DNA from: Mesorhizobium metallidurans STM 2683
GTDB lineage: Bacteria; Pseudomonadota; Alphaproteobacteria; Rhizobiales; Rhizobiaceae
DNA length: 40,261 bases
Assembly (NCBI RefSeq): GCF_000350085.1
Contig: NZ_CAUM01000083.1
Location: forward strand, 1-40,261
Reading direction: 5' to 3'
The notes under the pieces are model-generated. The model was not told the DNA's origin and made no database searches. It saw only the letters and a list, made by a program, of their open reading frames with translations. Of the stretch, positions 8,770-16,853 are shown in pieces. The number at the start of each line of letters is the position of its first letter. The first letter of the stretch is position 1. The position numbers and the translations under genes were made by a program.

Positions 8770-9347
8770 AAGTCGTCCTCGTCGACTTCGGCCGGCTCAG
8801 GCCGGCGCACCGGTCTCTCGGACGGATCGCGGCCCACATCGTTCTTCAGCGTCATCAGGTCTATGAAATGGTCGGCCTGCCGGCGCAGATCGTCGGAGAT
8901 CATCGGCGGCTGCGAGGCCATGGTCGAGACGATCGACACCTTGCGCCCGCGCCGCTGCAGTGCCTCGACCAGCGTGCGGAAATCGCCGTCGCCGGAAAAG
9001 ATGACATAATGGTCGACGACATCTGCGAGCTCCAGCGCATCGACGGTCAGCTCTATGTCCATATTACCCTTGATCTTGCGGCGGCCGGTCGAGTCGGTGA
9101 ATTCCTTGGCTGGCTTGGTCACCACCTTGAAGCCGTTATAGTCGAGCCAGTCGATCAGCGGCCGGATCGAGGAATATTCCTGGTCCTCGACCAACGCCGT
9201 GTAATAGTAGGCGCGCAGCAGGTAGCCGCGTTTCTGGAAGCTCGACAACAGCTTGCGGTAGTCGATGTCGAAGCCAAGCGCGCGCGACGTGGCATAGAGA
9301 TTGGCGCCGTCGATGAAAAGCGCGATTTTCTCCCGAGGATCGAACAT
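8766..9347 (-). CDS. NYN domain protein, LabA/DUF88-like
   Basis: 193-residue protein of the NYN (PIN-like) family, predicted metal-dependent ribonuclease. Conserved acidic and polar residues are visible: Asp13 and Asn16 in FIDGANLY, Asp97 in GNMDIELTVD, and Asp120 and Asp122 in FSGDGDF. A Pro/Glu/Asp-rich tail follows residue 170. The frame is open to 9647, but ATG 9347 starts the conserved domain and has AAAGGA 7 bases upstream. It is coupled to the downstream uracil-DNA glycosylase by a 4-base overlap. The upstream gap 9348-9661 (314 bases) to divergent rpoZ holds both promoters and no gene I can support. Confidence 0.9.
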   Translation of the reverse strand: MFDPREKIALFIDGANLYATSRALGFDIDYRKLLSSFQKRGYLLRAYYYTALVEDQEYSSIRPLIDWLDYNGFKVVTKPAKEFTDSTGRRKIKGNMDIELTVDALELADVVDHYVIFSGDGDFRTLVEALQRRGRKVSIVSTMASQPPMISDDLRRQADHFIDLMTLKNDVGRDPSERPVRRPEPAEVDEDDF

Positions 9348-9661
9348 GGAAATATCCTTTTTCGAAATAAACGGTCGTCTAAATGCGTGGTGACTATCGG
9401 TCGGCTCGTAATAAACCGGCTGACCTCTCATCATTCGAGATAACGCCAGTTTTGGGGCAATCCAAGGGTGCGGTGCTGTACTGCAAGCAATTGTGATCGG
9501 AAGCCGGATCGTCACCGGCGGTCGGCCCCCTGAATCCCGATGTCGAATCCCGGTATTGGCCCGGCCCGGCCCCATATTGCCATGAAGCTTGTATTTTGGC
9601 GGCGTTCGGGTTATGGACCGCGCCTGTTTTCCATCAAATCCAGGCATGAAAGGGGCAGTCC

Positions 9662-10063
9662 ATGGCCCGCGTAACCGTTGAAGATTGCATCGACAAGGTC
9701 GACAACCGCTTCGAGCTGGTGCTGCTCGCCGGCCACCGCGCCCGTCAGATCAGCCAGGGCGCGCCGATCACCGTTCCTCGCGACAACGACAAGAACCCGG
9801 TCATCGCGCTGCGCGAGATCGCCGACGAGACGCTGTCGCCCGACGATCTCAAGGAAGACCTGATCCACTCGCTGCAGAAGCATGTCGAGGTCGATGAGCC
9901 GGAAGCCGACGGCGAGGTCATCGCCGACCAGACCGGTGCCGCCGTTGCCGCGACCGACGCCGACGCCGCCGAGGACAACATCGCCTTCGACCGCATGACC
10001 GAGGAAGACCTGCTGGCCGGCATCGAAGGTCTGGTGCCGCCGGAAAAAAGCGACGACTATTGA
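9662..10063 (+). CDS. rpoZ: RNA polymerase omega subunit
   Basis: Small subunit that helps assemble and stabilise RNA polymerase and contributes to ppGpp response. 133 residues with the omega signature [29 protein letters not shown] at the start ([20 protein letters not shown]) and [10 protein letters not shown] in the middle. The C-terminal acidic tail is typical of alphaproteobacterial omega. AAAGGGG precedes the ATG. It lies upstream of rsh, an arrangement widely conserved in proteobacteria. Confidence 0.97.
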   Translation: MARVTVEDCIDKVDNRFELVLLAGHRARQISQGAPITVPRDNDKNPVIALREIADETLSPDDLKEDLIHSLQKHVEVDEPEADGEVIADQTGAAVAATDADAAEDNIAFDRMTEEDLLAGIEGLVPPEKSDDY

Positions 10064-10075
10064 TCCTTGGCATAG

Positions 10076-10145
10076 CTGCCGACACTTTCGTATCGGCAGT
10101 TTCGTGGCTATCTATGACATGCGCCGCATTCCAGTGCGGCGCATG
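10076..10145 (+). terminator. Two hairpins between rpoZ and rsh
   Basis: First hairpin CTGCCGA (10076-10082) / TCGGCAG (10093-10099) followed by TTTCG. Second, a perfect 11-bp stem CATGCGCCGCA (10118-10128) / TGCGGCGCATG (10135-10145) with loop TTCCAG followed by CTTCATTT. Neither has a long T-run, so attenuation or mRNA processing rather than full termination is possible. Confidence 0.55.
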
Positions 10146-10174
10146 CTTCATTTCAGCTCCGCGAGATCCCGCCC

Positions 10175-12403
10175 ATGATGCGTCAGTATGAGCTTGTCGA
10201 GCGCGTCCAGCGCTACAAGCCTGACGTCAACGAGGCGTTGCTCAACAAGGCCTATGTCTATGCCATGCAGAAGCATGGCCACCAGAAGCGTGCCTCCGGC
10301 GATCCCTATTTCTCGCACCCGCTCGAAGTCGCCGCCATCCTCACCGAAATGCACATGGACGAGGCGACCATAGCGGTCGCCCTGCTGCACGATACGATCG
10401 AGGACACCACGGCGACGCGGGCCGAGATCGATGAGCTGTTCGGCCCGGAAATGGGCAAGCTGGTCGAGGGCCTGACCAAGCTGAAGAAGCTCGATCTGGT
10501 CTCCAAGAAGGCAGAGCAGGCGGAGAACCTGCGCAAGCTCCTGCTGGCGATCTCGGAAGATGTGCGCGTGCTTCTGGTCAAGCTTGCCGACCGCCTGCAC
10601 AACATGCGCACCCTCGACCATGTGCCGGAGGCCAAGCGCCTGCGCATCGCCGAGGAGACAATGGATATCTATGCGCCGCTGGCCGGGCGCATGGGCATGC
10701 AAGGCATGCGCGAGGAGCTGGAGGAGATCGCCTTCCGCTTCATCAATCCGGAAGCCTATCGCGCCGTCACAGCGCGGCTCGCCGAAATCTTCGAGCGCAA
10801 CAAGGACGTGCTGTCCGAGATCGAGAAGGCGCTGTCCGCCCTGTTCGACAAATATGCTATTAAGGCCGAGGTCAAGAGCCGCCAGAAGAAGCCGTGGTCG
10901 GTATTCCGCAAGATGGAAGCCAAGGCGCTGTCCTTCGAGCAACTCTCCGACATTTTCGGCTTCCGCGTCGTCGTCGAGACGGTCGAGGACTGCTATCGGG
11001 CGCTCGGCGCCATCCACACCACCTGGTCGATGGTGCCCGGCCGCTTCAAGGACTACATCTCGACGCCGAAGCAAAACGACTATCGTTCGATCCACACCAC
11101 CATCGTCGGGCCGTCGCGCCAGCGCGTCGAACTGCAGATCCGCACCCACCAGATGAACAAGATCGCCGAATACGGCGTTGCCGCGCATTCGATCTACAAG
11201 GACACCGGCGGCAAGGTGAACGGCACCGTGCATGCGATCTCGAGGGAGACCAATGCCTATGCCTGGCTGCGGCGCACCATCGAGCAGCTGGCCGAAGGCG
11301 ACAATCCCGAGGATTTCCTCGAAAACACCAAGCTGGAGCTGTTCCAGGACCAGGTGTTCTGCTTCACGCCCAAGGGCATGCTGATCGCGCTGCCGCGGGG
11401 CGCCACACCGATCGACTTCGCCTATGCCGTGCACACCGACGTCGGCGACACCTGCGTCGGCGCCAAGGTCAATGGCCGCATCATGCCGCTGATGACTGAG
11501 CTTAAGAACGGCGACGAGGTCGAGATCATCCGCTCCAAGGCGCAGGTTCCGCCGGCGGCCTGGGAATCGGTCGTCGTCACCGGCAAGGCGCGCTCGGCGA
11601 TCCGCCGCGCCACCAAGAACGCCATCCGCAAGCAATATTCGGGCCTCGGTGTCCGCATCCTCGAGCGCGCCTTTGAACGGTCCGGCAAGACCTTCACCAA
11701 GGAAAGCCTGAAGTCGGTGCTGCACCGGCTGGCGCGCAAGGACATCGAGGATGTGCTGGCCTCGGTCGGCCGCGGCGAGCTTGCCTCCACCGACGTCATG
11801 AAGGCGGTATTCCCGGACTATAAGGACGAACGCGTGACGCTTGCCGCGCCCAAGCAGCGCGAGGAGGGCTGGTCGAAGATCCGCAACGCCGCCGGCATGC
11901 TGTTCCAGATTCCCGGCCGCGCCGCGCGCAAGGACAAGAACCAGCCGCGCGACGGCGCGGTTCCCATCCGCGGCGTGCGCGGCGACCTGCCTGTGCGCTT
12001 CGCGCCGGAGGGTGCCGTGCCCGGCGACCGCATCGTCGGCATCATCCAGCCGGGAACCGGCATCACCATTTATCCGATCCAGTCGCCGGCGCTGCAGGCC
12101 TTCGACGACCAGCCCGAGCGCTGGATCGATGTGCGCTGGGACATAGACGAGCGCACCAAGGAGCGGTTTCCCGCGCGCGTCTCGGTCACCGCCATCAACG
12201 CGCCGGGCTCGCTGGCCGACATTGCACAGGTCGTTGCCGCCAACGACGCCAACATCCACACCTTGTCGATGGTGCGCACCGCGCCCGATTTCACCGAAAT
12301 GCTGATCGATCTCGAAGTCTGGGATTTGAAGCACCTGAACCGGCTGCTGTCGCAGCTCAAGGACAATTCGAGCGTCAGCGACGCGCGGCGCGTGAACGGC
12401 TAG
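10175..12403 (+). CDS. rsh: Bifunctional (p)ppGpp synthetase/hydrolase Rsh
   Basis: Makes and degrades the alarmone (p)ppGpp, controlling the stringent response; rhizobia normally have this single long RSH enzyme. At 742 residues it is full length. The HD hydrolase domain has His48 and LLHDTIEDT (His72, Asp73). The synthetase domain follows with RFKD at 290-293, the motif characteristic of bifunctional enzymes, and NDYRSIHT. Then come a TGS domain (about 385-450, FCFTPKGMLIALPRGATPIDFAYAVH) and a C-terminal ACT domain (about 665-735, APGSLADIAQVVAAND). It starts with tandem ATGs at 10175. A palindromic repeat begins on the last base of the stop codon. Confidence 0.97.
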   Translation: MMRQYELVERVQRYKPDVNEALLNKAYVYAMQKHGHQKRASGDPYFSHPLEVAAILTEMHMDEATIAVALLHDTIEDTTATRAEIDELFGPEMGKLVEGLTKLKKLDLVSKKAEQAENLRKLLLAISEDVRVLLVKLADRLHNMRTLDHVPEAKRLRIAEETMDIYAPLAGRMGMQGMREELEEIAFRFINPEAYRAVTARLAEIFERNKDVLSEIEKALSALFDKYAIKAEVKSRQKKPWSVFRKMEAKALSFEQLSDIFGFRVVVETVEDCYRALGAIHTTWSMVPGRFKDYISTPKQNDYRSIHTTIVGPSRQRVELQIRTHQMNKIAEYGVAAHSIYKDTGGKVNGTVHAISRETNAYAWLRRTIEQLAEGDNPEDFLENTKLELFQDQVFCFTPKGMLIALPRGATPIDFAYAVHTDVGDTCVGAKVNGRIMPLMTELKNGDEVEIIRSKAQVPPAAWESVVVTGKARSAIRRATKNAIRKQYSGLGVRILERAFERSGKTFTKESLKSVLHRLARKDIEDVLASVGRGELASTDVMKAVFPDYKDERVTLAAPKQREEGWSKIRNAAGMLFQIPGRAARKDKNQPRDGAVPIRGVRGDLPVRFAPEGAVPGDRIVGIIQPGTGITIYPIQSPALQAFDDQPERWIDVRWDIDERTKERFPARVSVTAINAPGSLADIAQVVAANDANIHTLSMVRTAPDFTEMLIDLEVWDLKHLNRLLSQLKDNSSVSDARRVNG

Positions 12404-12472
12404 ACCATGATCCCGAACCGAAGGTCCGCGTAGCGAAAAGTGGGAACCGGTTTTCGGACAAAGATCATGGTC
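12403..12472. repeat. Rhizobial palindrome overlapping the rsh stop
   Basis: GACCATGATC (12403-12412) is the exact inverse of GATCATGGTC (12463-12472). The interior contains AAGTGGGAACCGGTTTTCGG, the core of a palindromic repeat found in many rhizobial genomes. The left arm begins at the last base of the rsh stop codon and the right arm ends 19 bases before pyrE. The hairpin may stabilise the rsh mRNA end or separate expression of the two genes. Confidence 0.75.
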
Positions 12473-12491
12473 AAATAAAAACGAGGCGCAG

Positions 12492-13070
12492 ATGAACACC
12501 GACGAAGTGCTGGGCATTTTCCGCGAGGCCGGCGCTGTCCTTGAAGGGCATTTCATTCTGACGTCGGGTTTGCGAAGCCCGGTCTTCCTGCAGAAGGCTC
12601 GCGTCTTCATGCATGCCGACAAGACCGAGCGCCTGTGCAGGGCGCTGGCCGAGAAGATCCGCGCCGCCGTGCCCGGCCGGATCGACTATGTCGTCGGTCC
12701 GGCGATCGGCGGGCTGATCCCGGCCTATGAGACCTCGCGCCATCTTGGCGCACCTGCGATCTGGGTCGAGCGGGAAGGGGGCGCGTTCAGGCTCCGCCGC
12801 TTCGAGATCGCCAGCGGGTCGCGCGTCGTCATTGTCGAGGACATCGTCACCACGGGCCTGTCGATCCGCGAGACCATCGACTGCCTGCGCGCGCTCGGAG
12901 CCGAGGTCGCCGCCGCGGCCTGCATCATCGACCGCTCGGCCGGCAAGACCGATGTCGGCGTGCCGCTGATCGCGCTCGCCGAATACGAGGTTCCGGCCTA
13001 TCCGGCCGACAGGCTGCCGCCCGAACTCGCCGCCATACCGGCCATCAAGCCCGGCAGCCGCAACATCTGA
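12492..13070 (+). CDS. pyrE: Orotate phosphoribosyltransferase
   Basis: Converts orotate and PRPP to OMP in pyrimidine synthesis. 192 residues. The class-I PRTase fold is shown by [30 protein letters not shown] and the PRPP-binding loop [11 protein letters not shown] (about 113-123). GAGGCGC lies before the ATG. It follows rsh after a palindromic repeat. A PyrC-type amidohydrolase of the same general pathway is encoded far away at 36353. Confidence 0.97.
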   Translation: MNTDEVLGIFREAGAVLEGHFILTSGLRSPVFLQKARVFMHADKTERLCRALAEKIRAAVPGRIDYVVGPAIGGLIPAYETSRHLGAPAIWVEREGGAFRLRRFEIASGSRVVIVEDIVTTGLSIRETIDCLRALGAEVAAAACIIDRSAGKTDVGVPLIALAEYEVPAYPADRLPPELAAIPAIKPGSRNI

Positions 13071-13151
13071 TGCCGTCATGCACGAAAACAAGCACTTGAG
13101 CGCGCCGCCTGAATCTCTTCGGGAGCGGTGCGCACTGACCGTGGCGCCGGC

Positions 13152-13268
13152 GTGATCGCCGGGATCGATCATTTCGTGCTGACGGTCCGCTCCATCGAGG
13201 CAACCTGCGCCTTCTATCAGCGCGTCCTTGGCCTGAGGCGGCACGACGAGTCGAACCGGCCGAAGTGA
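13152..13268 (+). pseudogene. Truncated VOC/glyoxalase-family gene
   Basis: From GTG 13152 the frame reads VIAGIDHFVLTVRSIEATCAFYQRVLGL, the first beta-alpha unit of a VOC (glyoxalase/bleomycin resistance/dioxygenase) protein, then RRHDESNRPK and a stop: 38 codons in place of the usual 120-150. The rest of the domain is absent and the HicBA module follows 52 bases later on the other strand, which suggests that a recombination event removed the 3' part of this gene. Confidence 0.65.
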
Positions 13269-13319
13269 GGGCAAGACTGGGGCTCTGAAAGGGGCGCCGC
13301 CCACCTTTCGTAACGAAAG

Positions 13320-13721
13320 TTAGGCAGCCTCTTGCTGCATCACCTTCTCTGCCGCTTTGGCGAGAAAACCAGATCGCGTATAGCCGTGAGCTTCAGCAAA
13401 CGCATCGATCCGCTGAAGAACATCGTCCGGTAGAGTGATGTTCACTCGCACTACCTTTTTTGCTTCGGTTTTCACTCCAACCAGAATGGCCACGCCGTCG
13501 CGATTGGTCGCTGACGCCATGACCTCAGCCAGAGACGAGGGCTCTGGAATAGCCTCTCCGTCCTCAACGAGCCCTTCGATATGAAAGGCAAGGGCTTCTT
13601 CGGCCATAACTCGGGCGTCGTCTAAATCCCCACCCGCCGTAACCACGCCGGGAAAATCAGGAAAAGACACGCCGAAGTCGCTTTCGGCATCCTTATGGAT
13701 AAGTCCGATATACTGCTTCAT
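13320..13721 (-). CDS. hicB: HicB-family antitoxin
   Basis: 133-residue antitoxin of the HicAB type II toxin-antitoxin family. The N-terminal degraded RNase-H-like HicB domain (KQYIGLIHKDAESDFGVSFPDFPG, EEALAFHIEGLVEDG) neutralises HicA. The C-terminal ribbon-helix-helix (VVRVNITLPDDVLQRIDAFAEAHGYTRSGFLAKAAEKV) binds the operator. ATG 13721 is chosen because GAGGTG lies 6-7 bases upstream; a GTG at 13730 overlapping the hicA stop is the alternative. It is encoded downstream of the toxin gene, the usual hicAB order. Confidence 0.93.
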   Translation of the reverse strand: MKQYIGLIHKDAESDFGVSFPDFPGVVTAGGDLDDARVMAEEALAFHIEGLVEDGEAIPEPSSLAEVMASATNRDGVAILVGVKTEAKKVVRVNITLPDDVLQRIDAFAEAHGYTRSGFLAKAAEKVMQQEAA

Positions 13722-13726
13722 GTCTC

Positions 13727-13915
13727 TCACCTCAGTTTCAGTCCTGATTGCTTCTCGATGCTACGCAGGGTGCCGATAGGTATGTCTCGTTTGGGGTGTG
13801 GTACGGTGACCCGTCCCGGTTTGTCGTTGTGCTTGAATTGAGCATGACTGCCTTTTCGAGCAACTTCGAACCATCCATCAGCGACCAACTTTACGATCAC
13901 ATCGGCGCTCTCCAC
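13727..13915 (-). CDS. hicA: HicA-family mRNA interferase toxin
   Basis: 62-residue dsRBD-like toxin, predicted to cleave mRNA in a ribosome-independent way. ESADVIVKLVADGWFEVARKGSHAQF carries the catalytic His24 (GSHAQF), followed by GRVTVPHPKRDIPIGTLRSIEKQSGLKLR. The start is GTG 13915, where alignment with the family M-x-S-x-D-V-I begins; the frame stays open to 14089 but without homology. No Shine-Dalgarno is seen before this GTG. An operator palindrome ends exactly at the start codon and the mapped promoter elements suggest a leaderless transcript. Confidence 0.92.
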   Translation of the reverse strand: MESADVIVKLVADGWFEVARKGSHAQFKHNDKPGRVTVPHPKRDIPIGTLRSIEKQSGLKLR

Positions 13916-13951
13916 GTGTGTATCAATACACACTGATGCGCACGATGTCAA
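13916..13951 (-). promoter_or_regulatory. hicA promoter with embedded operator
   Basis: On the minus strand TTGACA (13951-13946) is followed after 17 bases by TATTGA (13928-13923). The -10 lies inside the palindrome GTGTGTAT-CA-ATACACAC (plus strand 13916-13933, perfect 8-bp arms), which abuts the hicA GTG at 13915. Binding of HicB there would block RNA polymerase. The predicted transcription start falls at or within a base or two of the start codon. Confidence 0.65.
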
Positions 13952-13962
13952 TGAAAATCGGT

Positions 13963-14175
13963 CTAGACCGGATTGGTTGCATATGACGTTGCGATGATCA
14001 CCAGATGGTCGTCGTCGCAGCCACAGCTGCTGACAAAGGTAATGCAACCTTCGTCGTTGTTCAAATTCCGCATCCATCTGCCCTGCCATCGCGGCAGTTC
14101 GTCTCGTCTTTGAAAAGGCACATTCGCAATGAAGCTGATATGTTCTGGCGCCACGAAGCTAAGATGGCGATCCAT
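13963..14175 (-). CDS. Small hypothetical ORF upstream of hicA
   Basis: 70-codon open frame starting MDRHLSFVAPEHISFIANV and ending IATSYATNPV. I recognise no family. It is the only frame in the 13934-14327 gap with a protein-like composition; its ATG has no strong ribosome binding site. It would be co-directional with hicAB, ending 47 bases before the hicA start. It could be a degraded gene remnant in this accessory patch. The rest of the gap shows nothing else that I can support. Confidence 0.3.
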   Translation of the reverse strand: MDRHLSFVAPEHISFIANVPFQRRDELPRWQGRWMRNLNNDEGCITFVSSCGCDDDHLVIIATSYATNPV

Positions 14176-14327
14176 TCCGATTACGACAAGCAGACCGTGC
14201 TCAGTTGTTCTTCTGCCAGTGCGTCGCTATATCGATGTTGCGATTGTCATAGAGGAATCGTCAAGCGCAAGATGGTGCTGTTACGCTCGGCTGAAGTTGC
14301 CGGCGCGGAGCTTGGAACGGGAACAGA

Positions 14328-14900
14328 GTGCTTTTTCGACGCCGCAAGCCTGATGGTGTTCTTGAACGCGTGCGTACCTATCTGTGGCCGCGCCGCTCGT
14401 TTTCGCGCTCGCTGCGGTATTTTTCCAAGCGCATCCTGCGGCTGAAGGCCACTCCGCATGCGGTGGCCGCCGGCGTCGCGGCGGGTGTCTTCGCCTCGTT
14501 CTTTCCGCTCGGCTTTCACTTCATCATCGCTTTTGCCGTTTCCTGGGTCATAGCAGGCAATCTGGTGGCGGCAGCACTCGGCACCGCGCTCGGCAATCCG
14601 CTGACTTTCCCGCTGTTGTGGGGCGCGTCCTGGGAGACCGGCAAGCTGATCCTGCACGAGCGCCTGCCGGCACATGGGCCGCCCGCGCATCTCGGCGACA
14701 TGTTGCACAATCTTTCCTTTTCGCAATTGTGGGGACCGATACTGAAGCCGATGATGATCGGCGCGGTGCCGCTCGGCCTGATCTTCGGCCTTGTGTTCTA
14801 CGGCATCACGCGCTGGGGAATGGCCACCTTTAGCGAGCAGCGGCGCAAGCGCCTGGCCGAAAGAGCCGGCAGGACCGGGCGGGAAGTCCCCGCGGAATGA
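14328..14900 (+). CDS. DUF2062 membrane protein
   Basis: 190-residue inner-membrane protein of the DUF2062 family, function unknown. The basic N-terminus ([10 protein letters not shown]) is followed by an arginine-rich segment, the family core [32 protein letters not shown] and [15 protein letters not shown], and further hydrophobic segments near 70-100 and 140-165. The start is GTG 14328 with GGAACGGGA upstream. Its stop overlaps the acpS start (ATGA), so the genes are translationally coupled; this pairing is common in Rhizobiales. Confidence 0.9.
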   Translation: MLFRRRKPDGVLERVRTYLWPRRSFSRSLRYFSKRILRLKATPHAVAAGVAAGVFASFFPLGFHFIIAFAVSWVIAGNLVAAALGTALGNPLTFPLLWGASWETGKLILHERLPAHGPPAHLGDMLHNLSFSQLWGPILKPMMIGAVPLGLIFGLVFYGITRWGMATFSEQRRKRLAERAGRTGREVPAE

Positions 14901-15298
14901 TCATCGGCATCGGCAGCGACCTGATCGACATCAGACGCATCGAAAAATCGCTGGAACGCCATGGCCAGCGCTTTATCCAGCGCATCTATACCGCGGTCGA
15001 GCAGGCCCGCTCCGAAAGCCGCGGCGCCCGCGTTGCCTCCTATGCCAAGCGCTTTGCCGCCAAGGAGGCTTGCGCCAAGGCGCTTGGCACCGGCCTGGCG
15101 CAAGGCGTGTTCTGGCGCGACATGGGCGTCGTCAACCTGGCCAGCGGCAAGCCGACCATGGCGCTGACCGGCGGCGCTGCCGAAAGGCTGGACAAAATCC
15201 TGCCTGCGGGGCACAGGGCGGCAATCCACCTCACCATCACCGACGAATTTCCGCTTGCTCAAGCCTTTGTGATCATCGAGGCGTTGCCGGTCGAATAA
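14897..15298 (+). CDS. acpS: Holo-[acyl-carrier-protein] synthase
   Basis: Transfers 4'-phosphopantetheine from CoA to the serine of acyl carrier protein, activating fatty acid synthesis. 133 residues with the AcpS hallmarks: [23 protein letters not shown] at the N-terminus (Mg-binding Asp8) and [15 protein letters not shown] in the middle. It shares the ATGA overlap with the DUF2062 gene. lepB begins 89 bases downstream. Confidence 0.96.
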   Translation: MIIGIGSDLIDIRRIEKSLERHGQRFIQRIYTAVEQARSESRGARVASYAKRFAAKEACAKALGTGLAQGVFWRDMGVVNLASGKPTMALTGGAAERLDKILPAGHRAAIHLTITDEFPLAQAFVIIEALPVE

Positions 15299-15387
15299 GC
15301 GCCACATTGATTGCATCTGACCACCGGCATGACGTTGCCCAGCGCGCGCCGAGACTCTATACCAACCAACGCATAATCGAGGACGAC

Positions 15388-16137
15388 ATGAGCGTGGCTG
15401 AAAAATCCCAGAAGAAATCCGGCGGGCTTGGCGAAACCGTCAGCGTCATCGTCCAGGCGCTTTTGCTCGCGCTTGTCATCCGCACGCTCCTGTTCCAGCC
15501 GTTCTCGATCCCCTCCGGGTCGATGCGGCCGACCTTGCTCGAGGGCGACTATCTCTTCGTCACCAAATGGTCTTACGGCTTCTCCCGTTATTCTCTCCCT
15601 TTCGGCCCCGATATTTTTTCAGGCCGCATCTGGGGCGCCGAGCCGAAGCGCGGCGACGTGGTGGTGTTCAAGTTCCCGCCGGACCCTTCCGTCGACTACA
15701 TCAAGCGCGTCGTCGGCCTGCCCGGCGACAAGATCCAGGTCAAGGACGGCCAGCTCTTCATCAATGGCGTCGGCGTGCCGCGCCAGAAGGTTGGACAGAT
15801 CGAAAATCGCGACGTCACCGAGGAAAACAGACCGGTCGACGTCTATCGCGAGACCCTGCCGAACGGCGTCAGCTATGACACGCTCGACCTGACGCCGAAT
15901 TCTATCGGCGACAACACCAGGGAATTCGACGTGCCGCCTGGCCACTATTTCATGATGGGCGACAACCGCGACAATTCCGCGGACAGCCGCTTCACTGTCG
16001 GTTTCGTGCCGGACGAGAATTTGGTCGGCCGCGCCAACCTCGTCTTCTTCTCGATCGCCGGCGGTGCCAGCCCGCTCGAAATCTGGAAATGGCCGTCGCA
16101 GATGCGGGCGTCGCGCCTGTTCAACTTCGTCAACTGA
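15388..16137 (+). CDS. lepB: Signal peptidase I
   Basis: Inner-membrane serine peptidase that removes signal peptides from exported proteins. The 249-residue protein has one N-terminal membrane segment (about 17-36), then PSGSMRPTLLEGD with the nucleophile Ser45, YIKRVVGLPGD with the general base Lys106, and the GDNRDNSADSR box. ATG 15388 has GAGGAC upstream and matches the family N-terminus; the frame stays open far upstream but without homology. The stop overlaps the rnc start by one base. Confidence 0.97.
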   Translation: MSVAEKSQKKSGGLGETVSVIVQALLLALVIRTLLFQPFSIPSGSMRPTLLEGDYLFVTKWSYGFSRYSLPFGPDIFSGRIWGAEPKRGDVVVFKFPPDPSVDYIKRVVGLPGDKIQVKDGQLFINGVGVPRQKVGQIENRDVTEENRPVDVYRETLPNGVSYDTLDLTPNSIGDNTREFDVPPGHYFMMGDNRDNSADSRFTVGFVPDENLVGRANLVFFSIAGGASPLEIWKWPSQMRASRLFNFVN

Positions 16138-16853
16138 TGGCTTTGAAACGCCCGACTGGCGAAGCATTGGCCGGTGCGGTGGAGGCCAGGACAGGGCACG
16201 CTTTCAGGGATATGCGGCTGCTCGAGACCGCGCTGACTCATTCCAGTGCGGTCAAGGCGGTCAGGAACAACGAGCGTCTCGAATTTCTCGGCGACCGGGT
16301 GCTTGGCCTCATCGTCGCCGATATGCTTTTCCAGCAGTTTCCCGATGCTCCCGAAGGAGAAATCGCACCGCGCTTCAATGCATTGGTCGATTCGCGCACA
16401 TGCTCCGAGGTCGGCGTTGAAATGGAGCTGGAAGATCTGGTTCGCGCCGACGCTGCCCTGAAGTCGCGGTCGCGGGGCTCGGGCGGCAATTACCTCGCCG
16501 ATGCGGTCGAAGCTCTGATTGCGGCGATTTATGTCGATGGCGGCATCGATGCCGCCCGACGTTTCGTCATGCGTTACTGGGAGCCGCGCTCCAGCATGGT
16601 GGTCGTCAAGCCACCCAATCCCAAATCCGAATTGCAGGAATGGGTTGCCAAAACCAGCGATGCCCGTCCCGAATACGTGATCCAGAACCGCGAAGGGCCG
16701 GACCACCAGCCCGTTTTCACGGTTTCCCTGCGGGTTGACGGTTTTGCGCCGTCAAGTGGCACAGGAGGTTCGCGAAGAGCTGCCGAAGAAGCTGCGGCCT
16801 CGGCATTTCTGCTTCGCGAAGGCGTCTGGCCTAACCAAGGGGGTACGGCATGA
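16137..16853 (+). CDS. rnc: Ribonuclease III
   Basis: Endonuclease for double-stranded RNA that processes rRNA precursors and some mRNAs. 238 residues: an RNase III domain with NERLEFLGDRVLG (Glu46, Glu49, Asp53) and LADAVEALIAAIYVDGG (Asp122, Glu125), then a dsRNA-binding domain from about 160 (NPKSELQEW...GSSRRAAEEAAASAFL type). It starts on the last base of the lepB stop (TGATG) and overlaps era by four bases, so lepB-rnc-era are translated in a coupled manner. Confidence 0.97.
   Translation: MALKRPTGEALAGAVEARTGHAFRDMRLLETALTHSSAVKAVRNNERLEFLGDRVLGLIVADMLFQQFPDAPEGEIAPRFNALVDSRTCSEVGVEMELEDLVRADAALKSRSRGSGGNYLADAVEALIAAIYVDGGIDAARRFVMRYWEPRSSMVVVKPPNPKSELQEWVAKTSDARPEYVIQNREGPDHQPVFTVSLRVDGFAPSSGTGGSRRAAEEAAASAFLLREGVWPNQGGTA

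Noticed and set aside
9348..9647. 100-codon extension upstream of the NYN gene
   Set aside because: Composition is not protein-like, and ATG 9347 has a proper ribosome binding site and begins the domain.
10148..12622. 824-codon open frame antisense to rsh
   Set aside because: Exact shadow of the rsh third-codon pattern; no recognisable domain, and rsh is intact on the other strand.
13959..13970. CGGTCTAGACCG palindrome as a second HicB operator
   Set aside because: It is a perfect 12-base palindrome but shares no sequence with the operator at 13916-13933 and lies upstream of the -35.
14791..15387. 199-codon N-terminal extension of lepB
   Set aside because: It overlaps acpS in another frame; signal peptidase homology begins just after ATG 15388.
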